From NCBI GenBank assembly GCA_003117195.1, contig BDSI01000069.1, forward strand, positions 186,001 through 250,000: a stretch of DNA of 64,000 nucleotides. Reading direction: 5' to 3'. The notes under the pieces were generated by a model. It saw nothing but the letters and a program-made list of their open reading frames with translations. It had not been told where the DNA came from and ran no database searches. Position 1 is the stretch's first letter, and every line of letters begins with the position of its first letter. Both the position numbers and the translations under genes were made by a program. Of the stretch, positions 1-13,100 are shown one piece after another. Origin of the DNA: Eudorina sp. 2006-703-Eu-15. Taxonomy: Eukaryota; Chlorophyta; Chlorophyceae; Chlamydomonadales; Volvocaceae.

Positions 1-1669
1 CGCCTCCCCGCTGCAGCCGCCGCAGGGGGTAAGCAGCTGGAAAATCCGCCGGGGCACGTCTCGCAGCGGCGCAGCCTGGGGATTCCACATCCCGTCACTG
101 ACGCCGCCGGCGCCCCAACCCGCAGCGGGACCGGGACTGGCGGGGTCCAGTCGTTGGGCCTCGAGGCGGCAAACCTGCGGCGGCGGCGGCGGCAGCCTCT
201 CGGCGGCGGCGGCGGCCAGGTACTCAACCTCGGTAGCGATCTGGCAATGGCCACAACCCGCCCCTTCCTGGACCAACGCCCTCTGATCGCCGCAGCCAGC
301 TTCCGCGTCATTGAGATCCTCCTCGCTGTCGTACAAGTCCTCGAGCCGCCAGGAGCGCGCGTCGTCGCCGTCTTGGCACTCCTGACGCAGCTGTGCTGCC
401 AACGCAGCGACGGACACGGCGCGCGGCTCGGACTGCTGACAAAGCGAATCCGCCTCCAGGCCTGTGCTGAAATGCGGCGGCGGCGCTGCTATCCCGCACC
501 CGAAAGCTCGCGACGGGGTTAGGGCCGCAGAGACGACGGCAGCTGCCTGGGCTGCCGCCACAGCGGCCGCGTTGGCTGCCGTAACGTAGGCAAGGCCGTC
601 AGCGGTGCAGTCGAGGTGGCCAGAGGCAAGATCGCATCTGCGATGCGGCTCCGCAGGCGCCCGCGCGCCGCGGCGCGCCTGCGCGGCACCTTGACGGCGT
701 TGTTGCGCCCATGTACGGCACATGACGCTCATGCGGGGCCCCACAGACGGCGGCGGCAGCTCGGGCTCAGGATACTTCAGCTGGGGGCGGGATGCTAATA
801 GCGCGCCCGGCGGAATACCTCCGCCCCGAAACCTGGAAACCAGGGCAGGACCCAGCATGTCGTACTTGCGGGCGGAAGGCTGCGGGGAGACGGCGGAGGC
901 GTGTGTGCAGCAGCGGAGGGGACAGCAAGGGTTGTTGGGGACCGGGAGGGCAGGCGGGTCAGAGGGGCAACGTGCGGCATGCTCACGGGGAGAGATATGC
1001 CGTAGGCAAAATTATGGTTTGGCGTGCGTTTTACAATGTAGTAAAAGACAGCACATTCGAATGTAGCTTGGCCGGACACATCCATGCTACTGATGTACCG
1101 GCGAGTACGGCACACACACACGCAAACACACACACACACACACACACACATGCATGCATGGCAGTCCTGTTAGTGCGCATGGATCAAAGTTCAGTAACGG
1201 TTCACATTAGTCACGGCAAATCCTTTGCACTCCCGCATCGTCCCCGACCTCCCATCGCCCGGGCTCAGCCGTACTGCCCAACAGCGCAGTGTATGGTCGC
1301 ACATTCGGCCGTACGGCGTCAATACCTCGCATTGACCTGACAATCCGGGACGTTAGGGGCTCACAGGCGCAATTCCGGGTTGGCAGCACGAACAGCCGAA
1401 CCCACCTGCCGGTGACCTTGCCGCTGTCGTACAAGCCATGGTGCGGAGGCGGGGAGGCATCCATCATAGCCAGCCGCGCCCTCCGCGGGCGCAACAGCTG
1501 CCACTGACCCGGCAGTCCCGGGCTGCAACAGATCCTCCGCGCCGGCTGTGCGTCGCCGGGGGTTGTCCAGGATGTGGGGCCCTGCGCCTCCGGGAGAGAT
1601 TGCCCACGCACCGCCCTGCGCCAGGAGGGCGCGGATGTCCGGCCGAACAAACGCTGCGTCGCCACCCAT
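1..1669 (-). CDS. Partial unknown protein, runs off left edge (two proposed exons)
   Basis: The minus strand stays open from about position 1012 down to base 1, roughly 330 codons with no stop. The translation looks like protein: acidic runs such as EDLYDSEEDLNDAE, an Ala-rich stretch, and cysteines in CGHC and PCGGCSGE near the edge. A good acceptor (ccccgcag) puts an exon at 879..1. A possible first exon is 1669..1406, starting with ATG (MGGDAAFVRPD), ending at a gtgggt donor and matching in phase. That link is inferred and weaker than the downstream exon. The 3' end lies outside the window. I recognise no domain, and the paired cysteines could be chance. The low-complexity Ala stretches fit a volvocine nuclear gene. 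Confidence 0.42.
1111..1150. repeat. (CA)n microsatellite
   Basis: About 20 CA dinucleotides with one short interruption, inside the proposed intron of the left-edge gene. Confidence 0.9.
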
Positions 1670-3827
1670 AGAGCAGCTTTCTGCGAGTATATAGGGACGA
1701 GGCGGGCAGGTTCAGTTACAGTACCATCTATTCCGTCAAGTGCCTTCATACGAACAAGCCCAGGAGGCGGCAACTGCCACACAGCCGCGCGTTCCGGGTT
1801 TTCGTCAAATGTCAGCAATGTAGCTCGTCGTCCAATAGGACAAAGTCAGGTTTCGTGGACTTCATTGGAAGCAGTTCGGAGGACGTAGGCCCGGCTACGA
1901 CCGGTCCGTCGTGGCTAACCTGCGAACAAATCGAACTGTTCATCTCACCTACTAATCTATAAGCCGTGACCTTTCAATCGCCCGTGACTGGCACCCGCCT
2001 AAGGTTGAGAAGCAATTTTGCCTCCCAACTGTTACGTACAACGAGAAGTGCCAAAGGTCACTGCACAGGTACACGTCGTGAGACAAAGTCGGAATGCAGC
2101 ACCATCTTCATCTTCCTCAGATTGAAAACGCGTGCTGAGTGGCGTCACGGTCGGGTCGAACCTGTTGAACTAAAATCTTACTACTCAGTCTATATTGTGC
2201 AGATAATAATATTATAGTATTCACAATCGGCTCTTGATTCACATGGCTGTTGCCACACGATACCGACAGTGCTATGACCGCGATCCAACCACGACCGCCC
2301 GTATCGGCTTACGACTGTAACACAAGGGACTTACATGCAAATTGTTCAGCAATCCGAATAAAGGTTGATCAACACGAAAACGACGTTAAGCGTGGCTGAA
2401 AGCTCCTTGACAACCACTCGCAGTTGTGTTATCGCATTAAGCTTAACTATATGAAGCTGAACCCGGACATGTGCTGCACATGTTGTTCCCAATACACATC
2501 AAGATTGCAAATCGGTGCTACGCTCTGCATTACTGCGACTACGGCAATCGATAAATTGCGCAACAAGCTCAAGGCGAGCAGTGCGACATCTTAAACGACC
2601 ATGACCGCACGTGACCGAGCCTGTTGCAGGGGTACTTCTTTGAATCTGCCATTGGTTTGTCAGACGAGTACGGAATGACGGATCACGACGTATGTTGTTA
2701 CTCAAATGCATGAAAGTATTATTTGTATTTGATTTCCGCTATTTCAATTTGCCTACCGTTATTACGCTGATTGACACATTCGTATGTACCGTACCATCGA
2801 GGAAAACGGCAAGTCGTTTGGAAAGTATTTCCATACTGAAACAAATGCATAAAGTAGCAGCTTACATAGGCACTGGCACCTGCAAGACCCAGGTGGATCC
2901 ATACGGAAACAACGGACTGCGGCGACACGGCCGAACGCGACCACATCCCACACCGAAAACGTTCGTTATAAGCACCAAAATGGCAAATCTGTCTTCATCT
3001 TGGTCCTGAATCCAAACACCGTGCGTTTTGCATTGGCGCACCAGAAATCTTGATAGACACGCGCAAGCAAACCACAAAATATGTATGGAATTATTGTTAA
3101 TCAGCAAGCATAAGAGAGATGAACACCGTCCGAACTTCACGTCATACGGCACCCACAGCGACAGCGACCAAGAGCGGCTTTCACGGCTCAATGTCTCACG
3201 CGGCATTGCCACGCGGGTATCCATCTGAGCAAACGACAACCGAAAGTCGCGGCCCCATCAGGCAAAGACGATTTGCCACGTACATAATCGTACCGATGCC
3301 GGTCCCACCTGCTACATCCAGATGCCCGCGGCTACGGACGCCGGGGCGACCCCACATGCTCGCCCTGTAACTGCACTCCACAGGATCCTTCAATACGTTC
3401 CCTCCAAGCGCCGTCGGCGCCGCACCCGCTGGTACGCCCCATCACCGGGCCGTACCCCAACAAAGAGACCGCGACCGCTACCGCTGCTCCCCATTGAGAC
3501 AGGCACCCATCTCTTGTGCGCCAGTGGCCAGTGCCCCAGTCATGTCCGTCCCTCTCCTCAGAGCCCGTGGAGGTCCGTTTTGGGGACCCATACTGCGCCA
3601 AATGCGTCAATATCAGTTACCAACTTGGTCGCGCCGGTGAGGTCTTTGCGGCAGAGCCGCCGCGCACGATTACACCCACGCCGCCCCCAGTGCCGTGGAT
3701 CCCATCCCGCTGCCCTGCGCTGCGTCCCACGGGCCCATGCGCGGCAACCCCCTGCTCTTGCGGCCACCACTCTTCCATACCCATAGCTCTCTCGTACCGT
3801 ACACGCGCTCGTCCCTCTCGGCGCTCC
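1670..3827. other. Intergenic, no gene recognised
   Basis: Base composition is visibly less GC-rich than the flanking genes, especially 1900-3200. Open frames are short and show neither splice-consistent extensions nor family motifs. The part near 3670-3827 is the 3' untranslated region of the YlmG gene, with its TGTAA signal (as ttaca) at 3670-3674. Confidence 0.6.
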
Positions 3828-6705
3828 TCACAGGATCATGGTGCGGGAGAGGTGCACCAGCTGGTTGCGGACGAAGTTGAGCAGCAGGAAGCCGATCATG
3901 GGCGACACATCGATGCCGCCGAACGAGGGCAGGATGCCCCGGAAGGTGTTCAGGAAGGGGTCCGTGAACTGAAGGAGGTCGGTGCGGTCGGTCGGATTGG
4001 CCCCCCATGGACGCCGAGGATATGCAGGACAGAGGGAGGAACGATGCAAGGGCGCCGGGAGGGACATGAACACGAACAGGGCGGGCGGGGTCGTCAAAGG
4101 GAGAAGCGTCAGGTCGGTAGGTAGGTCGGCGAAACGGACTGAGATCCGGCATCCGCTGTCTCCGCAACGCAGCAGTACAGCTGTGGCATCCATGGAGGGT
4201 TGCAGGCATCGCGGCGGAGACCCAAGCCCAGGGCCAGGGCGGTTGTGCGTGGACGACCTCTGATCAGGGGGCATGACGGCCTCAACCTCGTTCGGGCACC
4301 CGATCCGCTAGGCACGGCGTGGTGGATGAGCAACGTGTTTGTCCGGCCCTCGTCATCGTAAGCAACCCTTCCTCGGGGGGTCCCAGAAGAGGTGTCCGGG
4401 CCTTATCGGCGCTTTCCTTACGGCGCCGGCACCTTCTCATCGTCCTCGTCAAAGTAAGCGATACACAGCGCAATACATCTCAAATTGGCCTGGAATTGTT
4501 TGAAAATGTAGATGTTTCTACGCAAAATTGAACTCTTGGCTCAGAACTACTTTCACGGTGCCCACGTTCCCAGGGAGGGAGGGTACCCAAGTGACACCAA
4601 AGAGAGTCCGCGGGGCTTAGGTCTGCGCAAGGTGACGTCAACAGAGTCGAGCACACAATCCCCGCCCTCGCCGTGCCGGTTTGTATCGGCCGTTTGCATT
4701 GGACTAGCCAAGTGAGAGATTGTATCGTTGTTGCCTAACAACCCAGCAGCCCGTGCCTTCACGGCCTCCGTTGCGGGCTAGTGGTGGCAGCCCTGGCCAG
4801 AACCGACCAGCGGGCGGCACAGGGTTGGGGCTGACTGGCGTTCCTTGGCCTGGACCTGGCCCCCACAGTCATGGAGTATTAGTGCCACGTATTGGAAATG
4901 CAAATACCCCGTGTAGGGCGGTAACGGCGGATGTTCTTGACGTGCCTAGGGATACCGTAGAACATTCACCCGGCGATGCTCCCTCTTGCCGATGGAGTGT
5001 TTGACTAAGACGTCCGCCCCGCTAACTTTCCTATGGCCCATCACATCCCCTTCCCCCCCCACACACACACACACGTCTGGCTCATGGCGTTCTTCGCACA
5101 TCAACACGTGATATACATGCTCATGAATATCCCCAGAAGATTACGAACCTACGAAGGAAATAGACAGGACTGACAGTTTCCGCTCCTGCCTGTGGCCCCG
5201 CAGCCCTGACCTCCCCTGCTGCCCACCGCCTCCACAGCGCAACAACCCAGTTCCATGCAGGCGCGCGCAAACATTGTGAAGCGGCAGCGGAGATAACCCG
5301 ACGCGGTGAGGCGTCACCGAGCTCGAGGCGCGCTGCGATGTACCCCCCCCCCCGGGGCTCCTTGCTATGCCCTGCTCTGCCCTGCCCACGTGCCCATGTC
5401 TTCCTCCCGGGCGGAGGAGGGGCCCCGCGGAGGTCCTTTCAGTGGAATGCCAAGCCCGACCAGACCCCCCCTCCGCCCGCACGCCCGCCACCACACCGCC
5501 CACCTGTCGCAACGTGGCGAAGGGCTCGTTGTACCAGTTGATGTTCCGAAACCAGGTCAGGATGACGCGCACGGTGAGCACCAGCAAGTAAATCTGGGAT
5601 TTCAGACAGCGGCGGGTGGGCGGTATGGGCGGGAAATGCCTCATGGCTCAGAAGCGTCGCGGGTTTGCTGAAGTAGACGAGTGATGCAACAGTACAGTCC
5701 AGGCTTGCGTAAGTCCATACAAGGGTACCAGGAAGGATGAGGCGTTCTGGGGTGGGCCGCTAGGGCAGCTATGGGACGCATGTGCCAACGCAGAGGCCCA
5801 ATGCCGGTCAGATATGAGGGTGACCCAAATGCAAGTTGGACTCCGGAGCTGCTGCAGGAGGTTCCCCTGGAGGGAGCCGTGAAGACCGTGTGAGGAGCTG
5901 ACAGACGGAATGCGAATCGACAAGTGCAGGAACGTTATGGCAGAGGGTGAAGCAGTTGGGATGACTGTCAGGGGCATGTTCGACGCTCCGGTCGATCAGT
6001 CGCCCAATCGCGCCCACGGCCGCTTAGGACCGCACTCCAGGACCCTGCAGGGAAGGCGCAAGCGCGCAACCCAAGCCGCGGTGCGCAGGTCCCCCCTCGC
6101 AGGCAACGAGGCAACCCTGCGTTGCAACCGGCCTGATACATAGGCTCCCACGAACGGAGACGACGGTACTGACACTCTCCGTGCTCAACATAAACAGCAC
6201 CTGCACCCTAGAGCATTCTGGTAGTTTCAGCTCGCGGCCCACTTACATCCAGGGCCTTCGCGATTGCACCATAAATTTCGGCGGTCGCCCCGGCCGACGA
6301 CTGCGCTGCCGTCGCGAAGGGCAGGATAGCACCCATCCAGTTTACGCCGCCTTTAAGCTGCTTCTTTAGCTCCTGCAAGGGATGCAACGTTGAACATCGC
6401 CTTACATCAAGGTACAGGGCTGTCAGCATCGAACCATCAAGAAGTTTAAACCCACACCTCGCTGCCCTTCTGCAGACGTTCTTCTTGACGTTGCCATGAT
6501 GTGGCGATGATCGCGAATAATTTGCCCTTGTGGATCAGCTTAGGGCATGCGGCGCCATTCGCCGAGCATAACACCCGTGGACAAGTTTGCCGCCCCGGGT
6601 GAATGCTACCGCGGATTCCTGTGATTGACAAATTGAATGAAAGAATTAAGCAACAACGTCGTGGAAAGCCATCCCACGCATGTATGCTGCATTACCTGCT
6701 TGCAT
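3828..6705 (-). CDS. YLMG: YlmG/YggT-family plastid membrane protein
   Basis: Five phase-consistent exons: 6705..6696, 6618..6458, 6372..6247, 5593..5504 and 3968..3828, giving 175 aa. The first ~57 residues are basic and hydroxylated with few acids, as expected for a plastid transit peptide (MQAGIRGSIHPGRQ). The YGGT domain follows. IYLLVLTVRVILTWFRNINW forms the first membrane helix with its amphipathic end, then FATLRQ-FTDPFLNTFRG, FGGIDVSP and a second helix (MIGFLLLNFV). The exon junction at FATLRQ/FTDPFLN restores the family motif exactly. The short ATG exon is chosen because it splices in frame, and no other ATG opens this frame. Family members act in thylakoid or envelope membranes, in nucleoid distribution or cytochrome assembly. 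The last intron is unusually long (1535 nt). TGTAA lies at 3674-3670 on this strand. The gene shares a 448-bp upstream region with the next gene. Confidence 0.88.
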
Positions 6706-7153
6706 TTTCTTAGCAGAGGTGAACGTATTAGTATGCTACCGAGGCGTTGACAACTGTCAATGTAACAATGAAGGCTCGCTAATTTGGTGGACGATGACAG
6801 GACGCTGCAGGACGACATGCACCAGAAAAAACGGATGCATCCGATCGCCTTCGCACACCAAGGCCGAAGTGTGAAAATTGTATACAGGTCTTTGAGCAAG
6901 CATCAATTATTCCGTTTAAAGTGATCGCGAAAGTGTGCTACTTTTCAAGTTGTTATAGGCACGTTGGAGATAAGGTTGCAGAGCTACCTCGGGGTGATTG
7001 CATGGCCTCCTGTTCTTATCCCACACAAGCAGTTCAAAATGGTTCACGTCATCTCTCTGGTTTGGTGTTCGGCGTGAGCGGTAGGTCTTTGTTAGCAATG
7101 TGTTCTGGAGTGTTTTGGGCGCTTCGCGTCATCTGGCAGAAGCTCTGCAACCG
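6706..7153. promoter_or_regulatory. Bidirectional intergenic region (YlmG / mTERF-like)
   Basis: These 448 bp separate two divergent start codons, so both promoters must overlap here or lie in 5' exons not seen. The DNA is AT-richer than the genes. No clear TATA element decides a start site. Confidence 0.5.
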
Positions 7154-10100
7154 ATGATGCAATTACCTGCCCCCCCTGATTGCTGGCCAGGCCCGAGCTC
7201 TGGCACACCCGCACCTAGGGTATGGTCCGCGCGGGGGTTGCGCGCCTCTGGACGGCTTCCCCTGGTCAGTAGCGCAGCCGCAAAGTCCCAGCATGCCAAA
7301 CCTACTGCCGATCCAACAGCCCCCGACGCAGCAACCCTCCCGAGCCACGACCTGGGCACAGCCACGTGGCTTCAAAACCCGGAAGCAACGGTCACGGAGC
7401 GCGGGCTGCACGCGCGACGGCGTGGCGGCGTCAGGCGGGCGGCAGCGGACGTCGCCGCGCCTGAAAGCTCCTCAGATGGCTCCGACTTGACGACAGCCAG
7501 TTCAGGGCCCAGCCCCCCGGCGGCATTCCAATCGGAGGCCCCGGATGTCCCGACGAGGGGTTTTGATGTGGATGCAGTCGGGGTGGGACGGCGGCGGCGG
7601 CGGCAGCGGGCCTCACAGCAGCAGCAGCAGCAGCAGCAGCTGGAGCCCGCAACCGAGATAACGCTTGAGGGGTCTTCAACAGTTTTTCCCGGGGCCGACC
7701 AGCCGCCCGGCGGCGGGTCGGTGCCCGCGGGTTCTCAAAGCAGGTATGACCCACTGCACGCAGTGGATGGAGCGACGACGGCGGAGGTGGGGGCGGAGGC
7801 CCGGGTCGCCGCCGCCGTCAGCGCTGCGGCCGACGCCGCCGACGCAGTGGCGGGCGCGGCAGCCCTCGCGGCCTCCACCTCCGCCGCGTCTCCGCGCGCG
7901 CGGCGAGTCAGCCGCCCCCGAGATGACCCGGAGCCACTCTCCCCGGGGGACCCGCCAGGGGTTGGCCCGTCCGCCAAGTCCCCTTCGCATTCAGCGCGTG
8001 TGGCAGACACGGCCAATAACCCTGGCGGTGGTGCCGGGGCTGGCCGCTCCAGGGGTGGCGGCAGTGCGGCTCGGGCGCGGGTGCAGCATATCAAGGAGGA
8101 GCTGGTTCGAAAGATGCGGGCTGCCACCCGGGCGCCCTCCGCCGACACGGTGAAGCTCATCCTGACACCGCTCCTAACGTCCACCAACGACGCAGCGGAG
8201 CCGGCGGGGCTGCTGCGGGGGGAGCCGCTGCCGCCGGAGGCGGTGCCGCGGGCCAGGTCGGGGTCGGCGTCGGTCGAGACGAGGATGCCGCGCTCCGGGG
8301 CTGCGCAGCGCCGGCGGCGTCTAGGCCAGCAGCAGCAGCAGCAGCAGCTGGAGTGGGATCAGCAGGGTCTAAATCACACGCAACGGCAGAGCCAAGGACG
8401 AGAGGTTTCGGAGCACGACGGGCAGACGTCGGCCGCTGCAGTACACACGCCAGGACGGGTTGCAGAAGGGCAACAGGAGCAGCAGCAGCTGCTGCGGCCT
8501 GGATTGTTGAAGCCGCGGGCGGCCCGAAGGTTGCATGCGCCGGCGGCAGCGATGGCGGCGGTGGCGGCGGCGGGAGCGGCGACGGCAGTGGGGTCGAGTC
8601 GTCCCGATGGCGCGGCGCCGGCGGGAGCTGCCGTGGCGGAAGCGGCGGTGCATCTCACGGAGGACGCGGACTCGGAGGCTGAGGTCGCTGTCGTGGATGC
8701 CCGGTCACGGCGGGACCGGCTGCAACGGGACAATGAAGCGTTCGTCAGATACCTGGAGGGGGTAGCGCTGGCGGCGGCGGAGGGGGAAGGCGCGGGGACA
8801 GGCGGCGTGGGCGGGGAAGGCGTGCAGGGAGATGTTGGGCTGCGGACTGCCGCCGAACCACCCTTGGATCCGGCGGGGCCGCGGCCCCTGCCACACGCGC
8901 AGCAGCAGCAGCAGCAGCAGCAGCAGCACCCGCAGCAGGTGAACATCCTACGGGACCTGGCGCAGATGTTCCGCAACTTTGCATTCCAGGCGCCGCCGTC
9001 GCCGCCGCCGCCGCCGCCTGCCGCCGCGGTGGCGACGGTCATTGGCCCGGCCGCACCGCACCCAGTCACGGAGGGGGCGGAAGCCGCCTCCGCCGCACCC
9101 ACGCAGTTTCCCAGCCTCCCTGTCATCGGAGCCCGCCCAGCAAGGGACGCCAGACTTAAACCGGGACTTAAACCGGAGCACCCGCCGGACCAGGAACTGG
9201 CGGCAAATGGCGGTGGCGGTGGCGGGGCCGAGGAGTACGGCCCTACGAGCATCGCCGGAGCCGGTGACGCCCTGGAGGCCGGCAGCGGCCCCCAGGCAGC
9301 CGCCCCCACGCGCGCCGCGCTGCTCCGGCTACTGCGGCCGGTGCCGAAGGCGCGGCTGCCGCCGTACACCCGGACCGTGGGTCAGCGCATCAGCAGCGCG
9401 CGGCGCCCGCGGGTGCTGCGGCTGCCGGTGGGGGTGCCTGAGGATGCGTTGGAGCTGGTGGGGGATGGGGCGGCGCTGCCGTCGGGGGTGCTGCGCGCGG
9501 CTCGCAGACGGGCGTACTACTACCGGCAGCTGGCGCCTCGCCAGCTGGAGCAGGGGCTGCAGGGGGAGCAGCAGGCGGGTGCTGCTGCGGCCGCATTCCC
9601 GGCATCTTGGAGAGAGGAACAGCAGCAGCAACAGGAGGTATCGGCTGGCGGTGGTGGTGGTGGTGATGGTGGTGGTGGTGGTGGTGGTGGTGGTGGTGAA
9701 GAGGCAGGGATGTATGCGGATGAGCGGGATGCGGCGGTGGCGGCGGTGGCGGCGGCGGCGGGGCCGACGCCGCGGGCGCGACCGTACTCACTGACCGGCC
9801 GGACCTTCCAAATGAAGCGGCGGGCGCAGTACTCGGACAACGTCAAGAGGGCGGCGCGTAGGTCGGGGATGGAAGGGCGGGGAACCAAGGGCGGTGCGGC
9901 GGCGGCGGCGGCAGGCGGTGCCATGATGGCGTCGGCCGCATCGGCCGATGCGGCGGCGACGTCGGGTGTGGTGGAGGAGGCGGAGGAGGACCCGCGAGGA
10001 GAGTACAACCCGGCGGCGGAGGTCGTCAACGACGTGTACGAGCAGATCATGGGTGTACGGCTGCCGGAGCGCGCCATGTACGGCCGCCGGGCGGAGGCAC

Positions 10101-13100
10101 TGGCGGCGATGTCGCCGAGTCGGATCCGTGAGCAGGCCAGGTGAGTGAAGTCAGCGGGGCGGGCTGTTGCAAGTCAGCGGGGCGGCGGTCAAGCTGGGTC
10201 TGGTGTGGCGGGTGTCTCGTGAACCGTAAAACCGGGACTGGGCCGCGGGACCGACAGGTGTCAGGGATAGATAGGCGCATGGGCAGCTGCCGCAAACCTG
10301 GTGGGGGTCGCGGGCTGGAGATGTCGGGGAGGTGAGGGGGGTCGTTACCGCCCTTCCGCTGTGTGCGTACAGGAGCCGAAAGATGTCGCCTCCTGGTGCC
10401 GGACCCGATTGATTAGCAGTCACCAGCTCCGCACCCCCTCCTCCAGCGCACCCGCAGGAGTGCAGATCCGGACCTGCGGCGGGGCAACCTGGGATGAGGC
10501 GCCCCCCGTGTCTGTACCCCCGTGTGTGTGCACACCGGTGGGGGCCCCTCGCTGCGGGCAGCCCCCTCCCAGGCTAACCGCCCCCACACACACACATCTG
10601 ACACACGAACCCGGGCCCTCCAGCCCCATGAGCGTGCGCCCCAGCCCCACCGGGCACCATCCCCTTGCTCCGTGCGCCTCCATGCCCCCACGCCTGCATG
10701 CCTCCATGCCCCTCTTTCCTTCGTCCCCTCAGAAGCTGGATCGAGGCGTGCGGCAAGGACTACGCGTTGTCCTTCCACGCCAGGTACCGTAACTGAAGTG
10801 CCGCCAGCCCAAAGCGAGTCGAGTCGGCGACGCGCGAAAGGAAGGAAGCGGGCACACGGCAGAACAGGGTGACGTGATTTCGAGGTCCGCGATGCACTCG
10901 AAAGTCCGTTGAGAGGTCGCCGCCGCGGTCAGGGCCGTCGCCGTGTGGGCTGGTGTCGCCTTATCGTCCCTCCGAGGTTGAGCGGGGGTGCGAACGAGCC
11001 CGGCCCTGCCCTGCCCTGCCCTGCCCCGCCCTGCCATGCCCCGCCCGGCCCGGCCCGGCCCGGCCCGGCCCGGCCCGGCCCCGCCCTGCCCTGCCCTGCC
11101 CTGCTCTGCCCTGCCCTGCCCTGCCCTGCCCTGCCCTGCCCTGCTCTGCCCGCCGGAACCGCTTTCGGTGTACGGCGTTACAATCACGTCACGTCACCTC
11201 ACGCATCCACCGCACGCTTTCCGGTGCGCCCGCTACCTACGTGCCCTGAACCCCTTGCCGTGCGCCCCCGCGCCCCTCTCAGGGAGCCCCTCCTGCTGGC
11301 CACGCCCGCGGAGACGCTGCTGCTCTCCCTGGAGAACCTCTCGCGCCTGTTCGAGCTGCCGCCGGAGGACTGCGTGCAGCTGGCGCTCCGGAACCCCGCC
11401 TTCATCGGCATGCCGTACGATCAGTTGCGGAGCGCCGTGGAGGCGGTGTCGGAGGCGCTGGAGGTGGGGCTGCAGGAGGCGGGCAAGATCGTCATCAAGT
11501 GCCCTGGACTGGTGAGGGGACTGGTGGGGGGACTGCAGTCGAGGGAGTTCGCGATTTCTAGGCAGTCGCGCGGATACCGTAAGTTTGATATTGTGGGATG
11601 ATGTCGTTGTGCTGTTCGGACCTGGTCGTATTGTACCGCAGGCTGTACGGCAGTACGAGTTCCCGGTGGCTCGGCGCATGGAGCTGCTGGCGGCGCTGCT
11701 GCCCGTCTCCAAGGACAAGCTACGTCAGGTGGTGCGGCAGCGGCCCCAGCTGTTGTCCAAGTCGGCGCAGGTACGACGCTCGTACACACACACACGGGCA
11801 CGTGTGGGTTGCAGATCTTGATGCGGACTACGGGCGTGCAGGGCGGCGGCGGCGGTTTGTTCAGATGCGAGGTGCTCGTCCACCGTTTCGTGTCCCCGAG
11901 TAACACCGATACCTGGGGCGGTGCGGCGAATGCCGCGCCTTGGCTACCACGCGGGGTGTTCGCGCGCTGTGTCCCCCGCCCCCCTTCCCCAAGCCCTCAG
12001 GCCAGTGCCCTGCCACCCGACCTTGCGAGTACGACATAGTACGACATGCGGCGCAACGGGCCGCCATGGACTGCTCCCACTGCGACGTAGCCGAGCGAAC
12101 TCCCCTTGAGGCTCCCCTTGACGCTCCCTCCCTGGCGCTGTCCCTCGCCCCGGTCCCTTGCTTCCCCCCAGAGCTTGGCAGCCTTCATGATGAATGTCAG
12201 CGCGGCGCTCAGTCTGCCGCTCTTCGATGTGTCCCTCATGATAGCGGGTAGGGCGTGGCGCGTGTCGGGTCGTACATGATCTGTCGGGTGGTTGGCGGGA
12301 CAGACCGCGAGCAGCGGAGTGCGGTGGACGCGTTGGCTTGGGATGACTTGGGGTGGGGTGGGGTGGGGTGGGGTGGGGTGGGGTGGGGTGGGGTGGGGTG
12401 GGGTGGGGTGGGGTGGGGTGGGGTGGGGTGGGGTGGGGTGGGGTGGGGTGGGGTGCGGCCGGTTGTTTGTGAGGTCTTGCTTTCCGTTGGGGGGCCTGGT
12501 GTGCGGTGCTGGGTACGAGGGGACGTCCGGCAGTCCACCCATCATCACCCAGGACACGGCGTTTCGGAGCAGAGCGTGTTTGCAAGTGGTGGAGCGTGCA
12601 AGGAGTTGGCGACAGCCGCCGTCAGCGGTGTCGCGCTGCGCATGGCCTGCCTTCGCGCCTCACACGCGGAGGTCTCATCCGTCTCCTCCACCACCACCAC
12701 CGCCACAACTACCACCACCACAACTACCACCACAACGACCACCACAACGACCACCACCATAGCTACCACCACCACAACTATTGCCCACAACACCGCGAGT
12801 ATCACGACACTGGCTTCAAGACCCATAGCCCTAGTACCACCAACCCATACTTCAATTTGGAAGATGACAGCCCCCCACGTGTCCTGCCCCGCAGGCTGCC
12901 CCGGGGTCACCGGCGTGGGCGCCAGCCGCCTGGCCTCTCGTTGGAGCGAGCTGCAGCGGATTGCGGCCCTGGTGCCGCACTGGCAGGAGCAGCTGACGAC
13001 CATCTCGCCGCCGTCGCTGGGGCGGTGCCTGGTGGCCAACGAGGCGGCGCTGGCGCGGTTGAAGGTGCGACGGGGAGGAGGAGGAGGGTTTAGGGTTTGC

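Noticed and set aside
9390..10077. Long minus-strand frames opposite the mTERF-like exon 1
   Set aside because: They are antisense shadows of GC-rich low-complexity codons; the plus frame continues through phase-consistent exons.
12236..12557. PTPPHP/GWGGV repeat 'proteins' on both strands
   Set aside because: They come from the (GGGGT)n array in an intron of the mTERF-like gene.
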